From Harmothoe impar (taxonomy: Eukaryota; Annelida; Polychaeta; Phyllodocida; Polynoidae): DNA of 64,000 nt. The DNA lies in contig OX381714.1 of assembly GCA_947462335.1 (NCBI GenBank), forward strand, positions 34,558,025 through 34,622,024. Reading direction: 5' to 3'. The notes beneath the pieces were generated by a model. The model made no database searches and was not told the DNA's origin. It was given only the letters and a program-made list of their open reading frames with translations. The position numbers were made by a program, and so were the translations under genes. Every line of letters begins with the position of its first letter. Position 1 is the stretch's first letter. This document shows positions 23,990-32,989 of the stretch, piece by piece.

Positions 23990-25033
23990 CTATACAACTT
24001 GTGCTTCTACAGATGGACAAGACTCCTGGGTGTTTCTTGATGTTTGTGTCAGTTTGCAGGACTGTAGAAGATGAACCAATTTCTGCCTGAACACAGACCC
24101 AGTAAGGCAGTACAACAGGAAGTTCATGCTATGATTTATAAGGGTCAGTCTGTAAAAGATCCTACTGTCTGCTGCAACAAGATCTATTCCAAGTAACTCT
24201 GATATTGCATTGGTGATGAGCAGAATTTTTCCAGGTAGAGTACTAACTACAAAGACAATGCACACAGCAAACATTGTGATGGTCAAACCGTAATTTGCAC
24301 TAGTAAATCTTCCTTGTTGGTAAGGCTGATGTTTGCTTCTGAACTTTCTTTTAGACTGGATCTTCTTCAGTGTTAGTCCATTTAAGACAGAGATAATGCA
24401 AAAGGGTATGATAGAGTACATGAATGCCAGTATTACTGAATAGATGGTTTCAGTGAGTGTTCCTGACTCAAATGAATAACAACCATTCATTCCATTCCTT
24501 GTGATAATTTTAGCAGTGAATAAAACTAGGATGTTAACAATGCATATAGTTACTAATAACAGCAACATAGTAAAACTAAGTTTTCTTTTTGTACAGTAGA
24601 TATGGGCTTTCAGTGGCTGTAATACAGCAATGGCCCGTTCAGCAGATATTATTACAATTAACCAAGAGGAAACAATAGAGGCAGTGTAAAACCCAAAAGA
24701 AGACATGCGACACACCCACACAGATGATAATACAGGAAGTATGCCATTAAATTCATCCAATTCAAGAGCATATGACCACAAGGTTAGATTGTCGAAGACA
24801 GCAAGGACCAGCAGCAGGATCATGAAGACAGAGGTCTTCAAGAGGGAACCATACATTATCACAATGATAACAAGACTGTTCAGTACAGTCCCTACTGCAC
24901 AAATAGTTAGTGTTATAATAACCATAAATCCAGAGCGGATATTGTCTGACTCTTCAGTAACTGCTGTAGTATTCACAGTCCAGTTAAAGGACAGTGTATT
25001 ATCTGATATTGCTGAAGAGACCATCTTATCCAT
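23990..25033 (-). CDS. class A (rhodopsin-like) GPCR, cluster paralogue 1
   Basis: Intronless 347-residue seven-transmembrane receptor. The N-terminus has sequons at N17 and N21. TM1 carries N52 (GTVLNSLVI), TM2 D81 in LAVFD, and TM3 begins after C108 and ends SAERAIAV (132-134, Glu-Arg-Ala in place of the usual DRY). C185 in loop 2 can pair with C108. TM5 has P210, TM6 has P267 in STLPG with no CWxP, and TM7 has NFLLY (304-308) in place of NPxxY. The tail ends CPSVEAQVV. The pattern is of peptide-type class A receptors, but I cannot assign a ligand. It starts MDKMV like paralogue 3. The closest relatives are at 27687, 32990 and 35830. Confidence 0.9.
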   Translation of the reverse strand: MDKMVSSAISDNTLSFNWTVNTTAVTEESDNIRSGFMVIITLTICAVGTVLNSLVIIVIMYGSLLKTSVFMILLLVLAVFDNLTLWSYALELDEFNGILPVLSSVWVCRMSSFGFYTASIVSSWLIVIISAERAIAVLQPLKAHIYCTKRKLSFTMLLLLVTICIVNILVLFTAKIITRNGMNGCYSFESGTLTETIYSVILAFMYSIIPFCIISVLNGLTLKKIQSKRKFRSKHQPYQQGRFTSANYGLTITMFAVCIVFVVSTLPGKILLITNAISELLGIDLVAADSRIFYRLTLINHSMNFLLYCLTGSVFRQKLVHLLQSCKLTQTSRNTQESCPSVEAQVV

Positions 25034-25976
25034 GTATGGAATCTAGCATCTAGATAAAGATCAGAAATATAAGATTGTATTCACTAGGGCTACAATTCTC
25101 TGAGTAAGCAAATGGTTTATGCTGGCAAACAGGATGTAACAGTTGACAGCAATTCTTGTAGGTGTACAGGATGAGTATGAGAGACAGACATGGGAAGAAC
25201 TAGTGACAGGGAGATGAATAAGGACATTTGTGTCCATCACCTGAGTACATTCACACAAAGAATGTCTTAAGATCCATGATTCGTGAGGTTCATGTGTGAG
25301 TAAGTTGTGACTGGTTTATACTGGTGTACAGCGGGTAGAAAGTGAAAGCTGAGATAGTGCATATTGACATTGTTATACATCACCTTTGTTTACATGTTAG
25401 AATAACAAACTTGTGAATTTTATAACTTATGTAAATATTAGCAGGCATGTTTTCTGTGCAATAGGGTTCAATGCATAGTGTCATATTTTCAACAATTCCC
25501 ATTTGTTTAGTGGAAAGTTACAACTAATCTGTGCCACCTTGGGCAACTCACAGCACATGGTACATGTTGCTGGTATACACTCCCCAGCTAGCAACATAAA
25601 AATTACGTTTGTGATTTCAGTTTTGGTTACCCAAGATGTCACACATGCAAGACGTTTTTACGTGTATTTTGGCATGTTTTTTTCATGTAATATTTGTATA
25701 AAAAAAAAAGTTGAATACAAATTGCAAGATGTTGAAAATTTCAGAGATAATTTGGTGTAGAAACTTAATTTAAAAAGCATGTTAGACCTCACCGCCACAT
25801 GCAGACCATCAAAAAAAAGAAAAAGGCCCTACCACATCTCCAGATAAGAAAACAAAATAAAATAAAAGGCACCCTTTTTCCTAAAAAAAGTGTCCGCAAA
25901 GCTGATGATTGATCTTAAGTGGCATTATATAAAAAAGACATACTTATCAGTAATACCTTAATGACATTATATAATA
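25034..25976. promoter_or_regulatory. 5' flank of GPCR1, shared with other cluster members
   Basis: GGTGTACAGGATG near 25160 and a block near 25508-25570 (TGGAAAGTTACAAC, GGGCAACTCACAGC, CATGGTACA) also occur upstream of the paralogue at 32990 (near 34130 and 34715-34765). The shared flank shows that duplication units included upstream DNA and perhaps a promoter or 5' exon. Confidence 0.5.
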
Positions 25977-26763
25977 ATGGCCAGCTGTAAAAGATGTCTA
26001 CAACATTTAAATTTAGACATGTCAGCAAGATGTGATATTGCAATGTCTACAGGACATGTTGCATGGATGACATTTATACCAGTTTTGGTTATACCCTCAG
26101 TACTGATTATGAACCAAATAGGATAAATAGGATATTTCTGAGGGAGACTAGACATAATAAAATCATGTCCATTTTATTTCAATGTATGACATGCCCAAAG
26201 GCACTATGCATAGGAAACAAGTGACACCTGCTCTGTCAAAGACATTTTGCAGGCATTTTCCATTCCTTACAGGCACATCTATCCTAGCCAAAAAGCCCAG
26301 ATGTGATATCAGCCCAAAGCCAGAATTCCTACTTATACAATTTCAAAGGACACAAATAAATGTCCCCCCATGTGCCTCGGTTGTTCAACTATTTTTCAGC
26401 AAGTCAATGTCACAGAAGTGACACCTTATATATTACAAAGGAAATTTAGTCCAACCTTGTTCCTCATTGCAGTTTATAGAATTAATTTGATCCAACCTTC
26501 AATCAAGAATGAAGGAATGCTGATTAAAATGTGATTACAGATATTGACATAAAATAGACATCATTTTATGATGTCTAAAATGTCTCTCAGAGTATCCTAA
26601 TTATGCTAGCTGATTTACAATCACTGTTGTGGGCAGGTATAGTCAAAACTGGCATAAATGTCACCCCTACAACATGCTCCCCTAGATGTCCTGTAGATAT
26701 CTACATATTACGTCTTTCTGATATGTGTAAATTTATATGTTTTAGACATCTTTTACAGCTGAT
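25977..26763. mobile_element. foldback element with ~190-bp arms
   Basis: The left arm (about 25977-26170) begins GGCCAGCTGTAAAAGATGTC. The right arm (about 26560-26763) ends GACATCTTTTACAGCTGATC. The arms are roughly three-quarters identical along their length as inverted repeats, with matching blocks such as ACTGGTATAAATGTCA / ACTGGCATAAATGTCA. The central 390 bp has no coding potential I recognise. Confidence 0.7.
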
Positions 26764-26770
26764 CATATAT

Positions 26771-27212
26771 GGCTCAGTCTCATGAGTTTGTAACAGTTCA
26801 AACGTCTTTGACCGGTGGCGTCTTTGACCGGTGGCGTCTTTGACCGGGTATGTGATTAAAATGAAGAAAAAAGTAGTGTATAGTAAAGAAATGGGTAAAT
26901 TTATTGTATGATATGTTATAACACATCATTTCGAGGCATTATTTAAAATTGATATATTTCATATATTTATGTTACTGGCTCAGTCTCATGAGTTTGTAAC
27001 AGTTGAAACGTCCTTGACCGGCGTCGTCTTTGACCGGTGACGTCTTTGACCGGCTGAAGAAAAAAAGCCCAAAAAGAACCCTTAATATGTGCATTAAATT
27101 CTTCATTTTAATCACATACCCGGTCAAAGACGCCACCGGTCAAAGACGCCACCGGTCAAAGACGCCACCGGTCAAAGACGTTTGAACTGTTACAAACTCA
27201 TGAGACTGAGCC
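26771..27212. mobile_element. foldback element built of CGTCTTTGACCGGTGG units
   Basis: The ends GGCTCAGTCTCATGAG and CTCATGAGACTGAGCC are perfect inverted repeats. Each arm then carries 3-4 tandem copies of the 16-base unit GTCTTTGACCGGTGGC and a mirrored GGGTATGTGATTAAAATGA. A third, direct copy of the end lies at 26978-27055. ATATAT/CTATAT flanks may be a target duplication. The element sits immediately beside the foldback ending at 26763. Confidence 0.8.
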
Positions 27213-27686
27213 CTATATGTCACTATTGTTACGTTAAAAGGTATCACTGCTGAGCATGTCTTTTTTATGTAAATATTTTGATGTAAAATACACACATGAA
27301 AACACCATGCCAGAAACCACGTAAAAACCATTTGCATATAAGACATCCTGGTGACCAAACCCGACATCATTAAATGATGTCATCACCCATCACAGAATTA
27401 TGTAGAAAAGACGCCATTTACTACGAGTTTTGTTAGCTGGGATATGACAGCATAATAATCATGACAATAATGTTGTTACTATATACATGGTATTTGAGGC
27501 ATCAATTGAACCACGGTCATAGTGATTCAATGCTATTAAAGGAGTATATCATGTATATATTCCAATATACCATGATTTTTATGACATCGCATCTATAAGT
27601 CGACATAATTTTATATGATGATATAAAGCAACCTTCACCAGAATTACATAGCCCAGGGAGGTTTCTACGAATTTGGTCTTGACCAA
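27213..27686. other. spacer downstream of GPCR2
   Basis: No gene recognised. Similarity to the 3' flank of other cluster receptors begins near 27670 (ACCAACTATAAGACTTG, also near 19990). Confidence 0.35.
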
Positions 27687-28718
27687 CTATAAGACTTGCG
27701 ACTCTACTGTGGGGCAAGGCTCTTTGATGTTTCTTGATGTACTTCTTGGTTTGCAGGACTCTAGAAGGTGCACCAATGTGTTCCTGAACACAGAGCCAGC
27801 GAGGCAGTACAGCAGGAAGTTTATACTATGATTAACGAGGCTCAGTCCATATATCATTAGCAGAAACGTATAGAATTCTATCATCATGTCTGGTTCAAGT
27901 AATTTCAATATTGTAACGACAATGAGAATAATCCGTCCAGGTAAAGTAGTCACCACAAACACAACACACACAGCAAACATTGTCATAGTCAAACTACTGT
28001 TCATGCTGGCTGACTTTCCTTGTTTAGATCTTTGATGTTTGATTCTAAATTTCCTCTGAGAATTGATCCTTTTCAGTGTTAGCACGTTCAGCACAGAGAT
28101 AATACAAAAGGGTATGATGGAGTATATAAATCCATTGAGAACTGACTGAATAATATCAATAAGAGATCCTATAACGCGACAGGTGTTCATACCATTTGTT
28201 GTTCTGATATAATTATTGAAGAAGTATGAAACATTAAGCATACACATAATTACTATGAGCATTAATGTTGTGAATATCATCTTTCTTTTCGTACAGTATA
28301 CTTGTGCTTTCAATGGCCAGAATACAGCTATTGCACGTTCAGCAGAAATCAGTACAATTAACCAGGAGGAAACATTAGATGCAGTGTAATAACCAAACAC
28401 AAGTAGATGGCAGAGCCATGGTGATGAGAACAGAGGAAGTAGGACCAATACTTCATCTTGCAGAAGAGCATATAACAACAGGGCTAGATTGTCGAATACT
28501 GCAAGGACTAACAAAACAGACATGAAGACAGATGTCTTCATAAGGGAGCCATGCACTATCACAATAATAACTAGACTGTTTAACACTGTCCCAATGACAC
28601 ATATAGTTAGAGTTACAATAAAGTGATAATATTCAGGCTGGTTTAGAATTGTCTCATTTCCACTTTTGTGAGAGGTTTGTCCAACATCTGAGACTGATGA
28701 AAAGTTCAAGTTATCCAT
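27687..28718 (-). CDS. class A (rhodopsin-like) GPCR, cluster paralogue 2
   Basis: Intronless 343-residue receptor, paralogous to the genes at 23990, 32990 and 35830. It keeps GTVLNSLVIIVI (TM1), LAVFDNLAL (TM2), SSWLIVLISAERAIAV at the TM3 end with the Glu-Arg-Ala variant, SIIPFCIISVLN (TM5), VVTTLPGRI (TM6) and NHSINFLLYCLAGSVFR (TM7/helix 8). The tail ends CPTVESQVL. The N-terminus has a sequon NFS and starts MDNLNFSS, so it lacks the MDKMV start of paralogues 1 and 3. Ligand unknown; plasma membrane location inferred. Confidence 0.9.
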   Translation of the reverse strand: MDNLNFSSVSDVGQTSHKSGNETILNQPEYYHFIVTLTICVIGTVLNSLVIIVIVHGSLMKTSVFMSVLLVLAVFDNLALLLYALLQDEVLVLLPLFSSPWLCHLLVFGYYTASNVSSWLIVLISAERAIAVFWPLKAQVYCTKRKMIFTTLMLIVIMCMLNVSYFFNNYIRTTNGMNTCRVIGSLIDIIQSVLNGFIYSIIPFCIISVLNVLTLKRINSQRKFRIKHQRSKQGKSASMNSSLTMTMFAVCVVFVVTTLPGRIILIVVTILKLLEPDMMIEFYTFLLMIYGLSLVNHSINFLLYCLAGSVFRNTLVHLLESCKPRSTSRNIKEPCPTVESQVL

Positions 28719-29099
28719 GATATGAAATTAGCTGGCTGGATCAGAAACTGAACTAGTTTGTATATAATCCCTCAACATTCAAGTGAACACTGTAAGCTAC
28801 AGGAACATATGAGGGACAGCTGGTCTGAGACACAGGTAGAAATAATCTCAAGTCAGATGGCAATATTCAATATATTAAGTGAGTGCTGGTTCAATATTCC
28901 TGTATGCAGTGGGTTTCTTTCTAGGAAACTGAGAGGAGTATTGATGTGCTATAGTGGGAAATGCCGGGGGGAAATGCGCTCTAAACAAATAGGTATCGTT
29001 AACAGAATTTGCACACCATAACACCATGACAACCAAGGTAACCTGTCAGTATTTACAGCCCTACTGAGGATATATAGACAAAGGTTCACGAGTTTCAGT
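28719..29099. other. 5' flank of GPCR2
   Basis: Contains ACACAGGTAGA near 28830, also found upstream of paralogue 3 (34180). Otherwise unassigned. Confidence 0.35.
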
Positions 29100-29216
29100 C
29101 TGCAGGGCTGGTTATTGCACAAGCAGGCCTGTGGGCCGTATTTCACGAGGCCATAGGCGGAGTGAAATGCGGCCCACAGGCCTGCGAGTGCAATAAGCAG
29201 CCCTACAGGCTTAACC
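29100..29216. repeat. hairpin, GGCCTGTGGGCCG stem
   Basis: GCAGGCCTGTGGGCCGTATT with TCAC following is mirrored by GTGAAATGCGGCCCACAGGC 15 bases later, extending outward through TATTGCAC / GTGCAATA and GCAGGGCTG / CAGCCCTAC. It forms the left edge of the larger foldback at 29217-29862. Confidence 0.7.
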
Positions 29217-29862
29217 GAGTGTGCCTTTGTATTTATTTTTTATGTTTTTCAATTCAAATCACCAAAATTATGGTAGGGGGGAGCCTAAATGGGCTAAAAT
29301 AGCTTATTTCTATGCCGTTCAAATGTAAACAAACTGCCATTTTGATGACGTCACAGGCCTTTAAATATGGCCATGGGTTATTTAACGGGGGGGGGGGGGG
29401 TGTTAAATACGGGTGTCCTTGGTTAAAGTAATGGCTCTGCTGTATTCCATAAAAAATAAAAATATATATCATATATGTATATATATTGATCCTTATTGGT
29501 CCAAAATTATGGGAGATCTTTATGACAAAATATTTTACCTGTTAGGGTGTAGTATTATAACCACTCAAAACATTAGTTCAGACCCCTTTCTGTCGTGCCC
29601 CATTAGCATATTATTTTTAATGAAATACGACCGTGCCATTGGTTTAACCAAAGAACGCCATATTGCACACCCCCTGTTAAATAACCCATGGCCGTATTTA
29701 ACGGCCTGTGACGTCATCAAAAATGGTGGTTTGTTTACATTTGAATAGCATAGAAATAAGTTATTTCGGCTACTTTAGGCCCTCCCCGCTATAATAATTT
29801 AATTTGAATCGAAAAACATAAAAAATAAACACGTGAACCTCGTGAACCTCGTGAAATACGGC
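29217..29862. mobile_element. foldback element with ~185-bp inverted arms
   Basis: The left arm 29217-29400 and right arm 29668-29862 match as inverted repeats over nearly their whole length. Examples are GCCATTTTGATGACGTCACA / TGTGACGTCATC, CCATGGGTTATTTAAC / GTTAAATAACCCATGG and TGTAAACAAAC / GTTTGTTTACA. A G-run (29387-29400) ends the left arm. The 270-bp centre is non-coding. Confidence 0.8.
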
Positions 29863-29907
29863 CCTACCTTCAACAAGTGAAATAACCAAGCCAACAGACC
29901 TAAATGA

Positions 29908-30936
29908 GTGTGCCTTTGTCTATATATCTTATGCTTGAAGAAGAAGATTTCAGGGGATATCTTCAAGGAGAAACGGGCTTACGCGGACCGTGAAATCGCT
30001 AGGCGTGGTCTAAGACAGCTTCCCCAACCATCCCTGACCCATTCTTCGACGCCATTTAATCATTCTCAATCGTTCAGACACCCCCTTCAAGCTCAGGCCA
30101 TTGCCTCTTACAATGTAGCGATCAAAGATGAAACACGAAACAATAGGAGAACCCAAGCAGCATACTACCTAACGTTCTGCCTCTATTATGGTGTAGACAT
30201 TTTATTCCCCACCGTCCCCGATGCCTGTTTATATCAACAGTATTTGGCTCCATCTCCAGCTCCTGCAATAACACCTACTGACCTCATAATGATCTGCACA
30301 TATCTGCAAAATGCTCAGAGTGGCGCCGTGGTAATGGCCGCCGTTACTATTGGCTTCTTTGCCTTTCTGAGAAGGTCAAACCTGCTGGCTCCATCTGCCC
30401 TCATGTGGAGGGGGCCCCATTCTCTTGCAAGAAAAGACATTATAAGTAACGAGAAGGGCCTTCTGGTGCTAGTGCATTCTTCAAAGACCCTGAAGCAGGG
30501 GACGTCCCCAACTGTCCTTGCCCTGCCGAGGATACCCGGCAGCATCGTCTGCCCGGCAGAGGCTTGGGACCGGTACTCGAAATCAACTGTGCTTACACCG
30601 GAGGGTCCAGCCTTCATAGGCCCATCAGGAACACCCCTAACGTCCAACCAACTTGTCCTAGTAATGCAGGCGGCCCTACGATACATGGGCTGCCCACATG
30701 CCTCACAAGTGTCTTCTCACTTTCTTCGCAGAGGGGGAGCCCAGGCGGCCCCCCTGGCTGGATCTGACAGGTCAGATGTGGCTGCCCACGGGACGTGGAG
30801 ATCAGAAGCTGGTCTCAGATCCTACGTACCAACTCCCTCCTCACAGAGAGTGGCAACCAATTTGGCCACTCTTTTTGGCCCTAAAACTATGGACTATAAT
30901 TATTTATCAAACTGTATTAAAATGTCCAAAGTATAG
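29908..30936 (+). CDS. tyrosine recombinase of a Crypton/DIRS-type element
   Basis: A 342-codon open frame with the full catalytic set of eukaryotic tyrosine recombinases. These are R155 in FFAFLRRSNLL, K193 in HSSKTLKQG, H271..R274 in HFLRRGGA, W297 in HGTW and the nucleophile Y306 in LRSYV. The RRGGA variant is typical of Crypton, DIRS and Ngaro recombinases. The N-terminal core-binding domain looks short: YLA (111-113) runs straight into PAPAITPTDL, where about 50 residues usually lie, so an internal deletion is likely. The listed start lies in flanking DNA; the element's own part starts near codon 7, with no early Met. Either an upstream exon is lost or the copy is dead. Confidence 0.75.
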   Translation: MCLCLYILCLKKKISGDIFKEKRAYADREIARRGLRQLPQPSLTHSSTPFNHSQSFRHPLQAQAIASYNVAIKDETRNNRRTQAAYYLTFCLYYGVDILFPTVPDACLYQQYLAPSPAPAITPTDLIMICTYLQNAQSGAVVMAAVTIGFFAFLRRSNLLAPSALMWRGPHSLARKDIISNEKGLLVLVHSSKTLKQGTSPTVLALPRIPGSIVCPAEAWDRYSKSTVLTPEGPAFIGPSGTPLTSNQLVLVMQAALRYMGCPHASQVSSHFLRRGGAQAAPLAGSDRSDVAAHGTWRSEAGLRSYVPTPSSQRVATNLATLFGPKTMDYNYLSNCIKMSKV

Positions 30937-31002
30937 CTCTTGTGTTAATGTCATTAGCATGATATCTTATGCTTGAAGAAGAAGATTTCAGGGGATATCT
31001 TC
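29924..31002 (+). mobile_element. recombinase element bracketed by a 41-bp direct repeat
   Basis: A perfect 41-base direct repeat (starting ATATCTTATGCTTGAAGAAG) lies at 29924-29964 and 30962-31002, 1038 bases apart. The recombinase frame fills almost all of the interval. The flanking bases outside each copy differ. This is the arrangement expected if a circular element recombined into a site carrying the same sequence (attL/attR-like). Homologous recombination or a duplication of the host repeat is the alternative. Confidence 0.72.
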
Positions 31003-31455
31003 TTCATCATCCAAAGACAGGGACTCCCCTGGTCCCCCAGATAGATAGCTAACCCTAACTGTAATCAGAATGAACTAAATTAACCCTAACTCCTACCCTA
31101 ACCATTTTGCAGGTATCCAGTCTAGTTGATTTCTTAACCCTTTAAGGGCGGCATGATACACTAATATGCATCATGCCAACCTTATGAGGTTGAGTCACTC
31201 CCTAAGAGTCGGCATGATGCACCAATGCAGCTCCGGTGAGTAACTCGCCAGGGCTGCATTGGTGCATCATGACAATAAATATCATCTTTTGGCGACATCC
31301 GTTCTTAAAGGGTTAATGAAGCATCACCTGGGGGACTAGGGGATGATCAAACATGATGGTTTCTTACAAAGCATCCCATGGGGATGCAGGGGGTCCCTGT
31401 CTGTTCCTGGTTGAAGCATGAGGTATCCCCAAAAATCTTATACTTGAAGAATAAT
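30975..31455. repeat. imperfect inverted-repeat element around the right 41-bp copy
   Basis: AAGATTTCAGGGGATATCT near 30982 and AGACAGGGACTCCCC near 31016 recur inverted near 31430-31415 (AGGTATCCCCAAAAATCTT) and 31392 (GGGGGTCCCTGTCT). The arms are about 60 bp and roughly three-quarters identical. It may be the target repeat into which the recombinase element inserted. Confidence 0.5.
31134..31316. mobile_element. piggyBac-like MITE (TTAA, CCCTTTAAG ends)
   Basis: TTAA-CCCTTTAAGGGCGGC opens and CCGTTCTTAAAGGG-TTAA closes a 175-bp element. Internal palindromes GGCATGATGCACCAATGCA and TGCATTGGTGCATCATG mirror each other. CCC ends with TTAA duplication are the piggyBac signature. No transposase. 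Confidence 0.72.
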
Positions 31456-32790
31456 ACTAATATGCTAATATGGTGCCTTACTGATTATAGCAATCCGTCC
31501 CACCATAGCCTTTGATCTCTAGCTACCTTTCATCCACAGTAAGGATACACTCAGCATCATGAAAAGTAATTTTTAATGATGGCAAAGTGGTCAATGAAAC
31601 CTTATGCAAGATTATTCAGTGACGTACTTGTGGGACCCTTTAACTGAAGCTTGAACATTGAGCATACTATTATTAAGCATATTCAAAAATAACATCAAGA
31701 TATATTATCATGTCCTGTCTGGCTGATGATAAATGGCTACCTCAGCAACATTATCATATAACTTCAGTGAGTAAATTATAGATGACTACCACACTCTTAT
31801 TCGAGGCCCTTTATGTTATAATTACTAGTTTTAAGCAGCATAACTGTTCTATTTAAAATGACAATGTACATTGACAATATCACAGGATTCAGATGAGGAT
31901 GGACCACAGTCAAAACTGTTGATTATCCTACATAATAGTTAAAAAGATGTTCATACTAGTCTACATTTCACTTGTTGTTATAAACCCATATGGTCCTCGG
32001 GTATAAAGAACATCAAGTAATATCCTGGGATATTACTTGAGGCAGTATACCAAGGAGTGTGTAAGAGGATATTTTGCAAATAGTCTTCTTAAAGGACTAC
32101 ATTATCAAAGTTGCAAATAATAGGGGACAAAAATCACAATCGATCGCAAATACTTTCATTTAGATGAAGAACATACAAATAAGAGGATCACCTTTTTATA
32201 AGAATTGCACATAAAAATAGCATACCAAATAGCATGCATGTGCTAGCCAACAAAATACATACTGGGCTACTCTGTTTTAAAGGTGATGTGCACAAAGTGA
32301 ACAACTTTGAAGAAAGTTGCCTGAATGGGCCTCTACTGTGTAAAATGGATAAATCAAAGTTTCATCATACCCTATTTGAATTGAAACCACACTTCTGTTT
32401 ACCCTGTAGATGCTCACAATTATCTCATTTAAAAGTATAGAAATAGGTTTAAAGTTTCAAATATCAAAAGTGTTGATATTGACAATATATGTTACATGGA
32501 ATATACAAATACCATGATGGCTACTATACAATTTGTCATTCTACCCTTGGGCATGGCTCTTAGATGTATTCTGTATGAAATAGATTATATACAGGATAAT
32601 ATCTACCTCTGTAATAAGTAACGAAATATAGATACAATAACTTATTTTATTTTTTGGAAATACAAGATCTCCTATGCTTAAGCACTGGAAGGCCGTATTC
32701 AATGGTGCCATTGAATACAAGGTGGCCGTATTCAATGGGCTAAGAAAAAGTTTTTTTTCCTTCATTAAATGGCTTCAAATAAAAAATAAA
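31317..32790. other. spacer with no recognised gene
   Basis: AT-rich. TATTCAATGG / CCATTGAATA small inverted repeats occur at 32693-32745, next to the hairpin that starts at 32793. No exon seen. Confidence 0.4.
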
Positions 32791-32792
32791 CA

Positions 32793-32940
32793 CAAATGCC
32801 AACTACATTGATACTGCTCTGATGTATTTCACTCGTGGGGGCTGGGGCGCATCCCACTCAGCCTGCGGCTTCGTGGGATACTGCCCCAGCCCCCACTCGT
32901 GAAATACAACAGAGACGGTATCAATGGGCGTTGGCATTTG
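32793..32940. mobile_element. 148-bp near-perfect hairpin element
   Basis: CAAATGCCAAC..TTGATAC and GTATTTCACTCGTGGGGGCT on the left are mirrored by AGCCCCCACTCGTGAAATAC and GTATCAATGGGCGTTGGCAT on the right. Arms are about 62 bases around a short loop. The GTATTTCAC..GTGAAATAC block is shared with the hairpin at 29100-29216, so both belong to one foldback family. Confidence 0.75.
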
Positions 32941-32989
32941 TCTATATATCATAGTGTCATGAACCACCAATAATTAAGTACAAAGGCTA

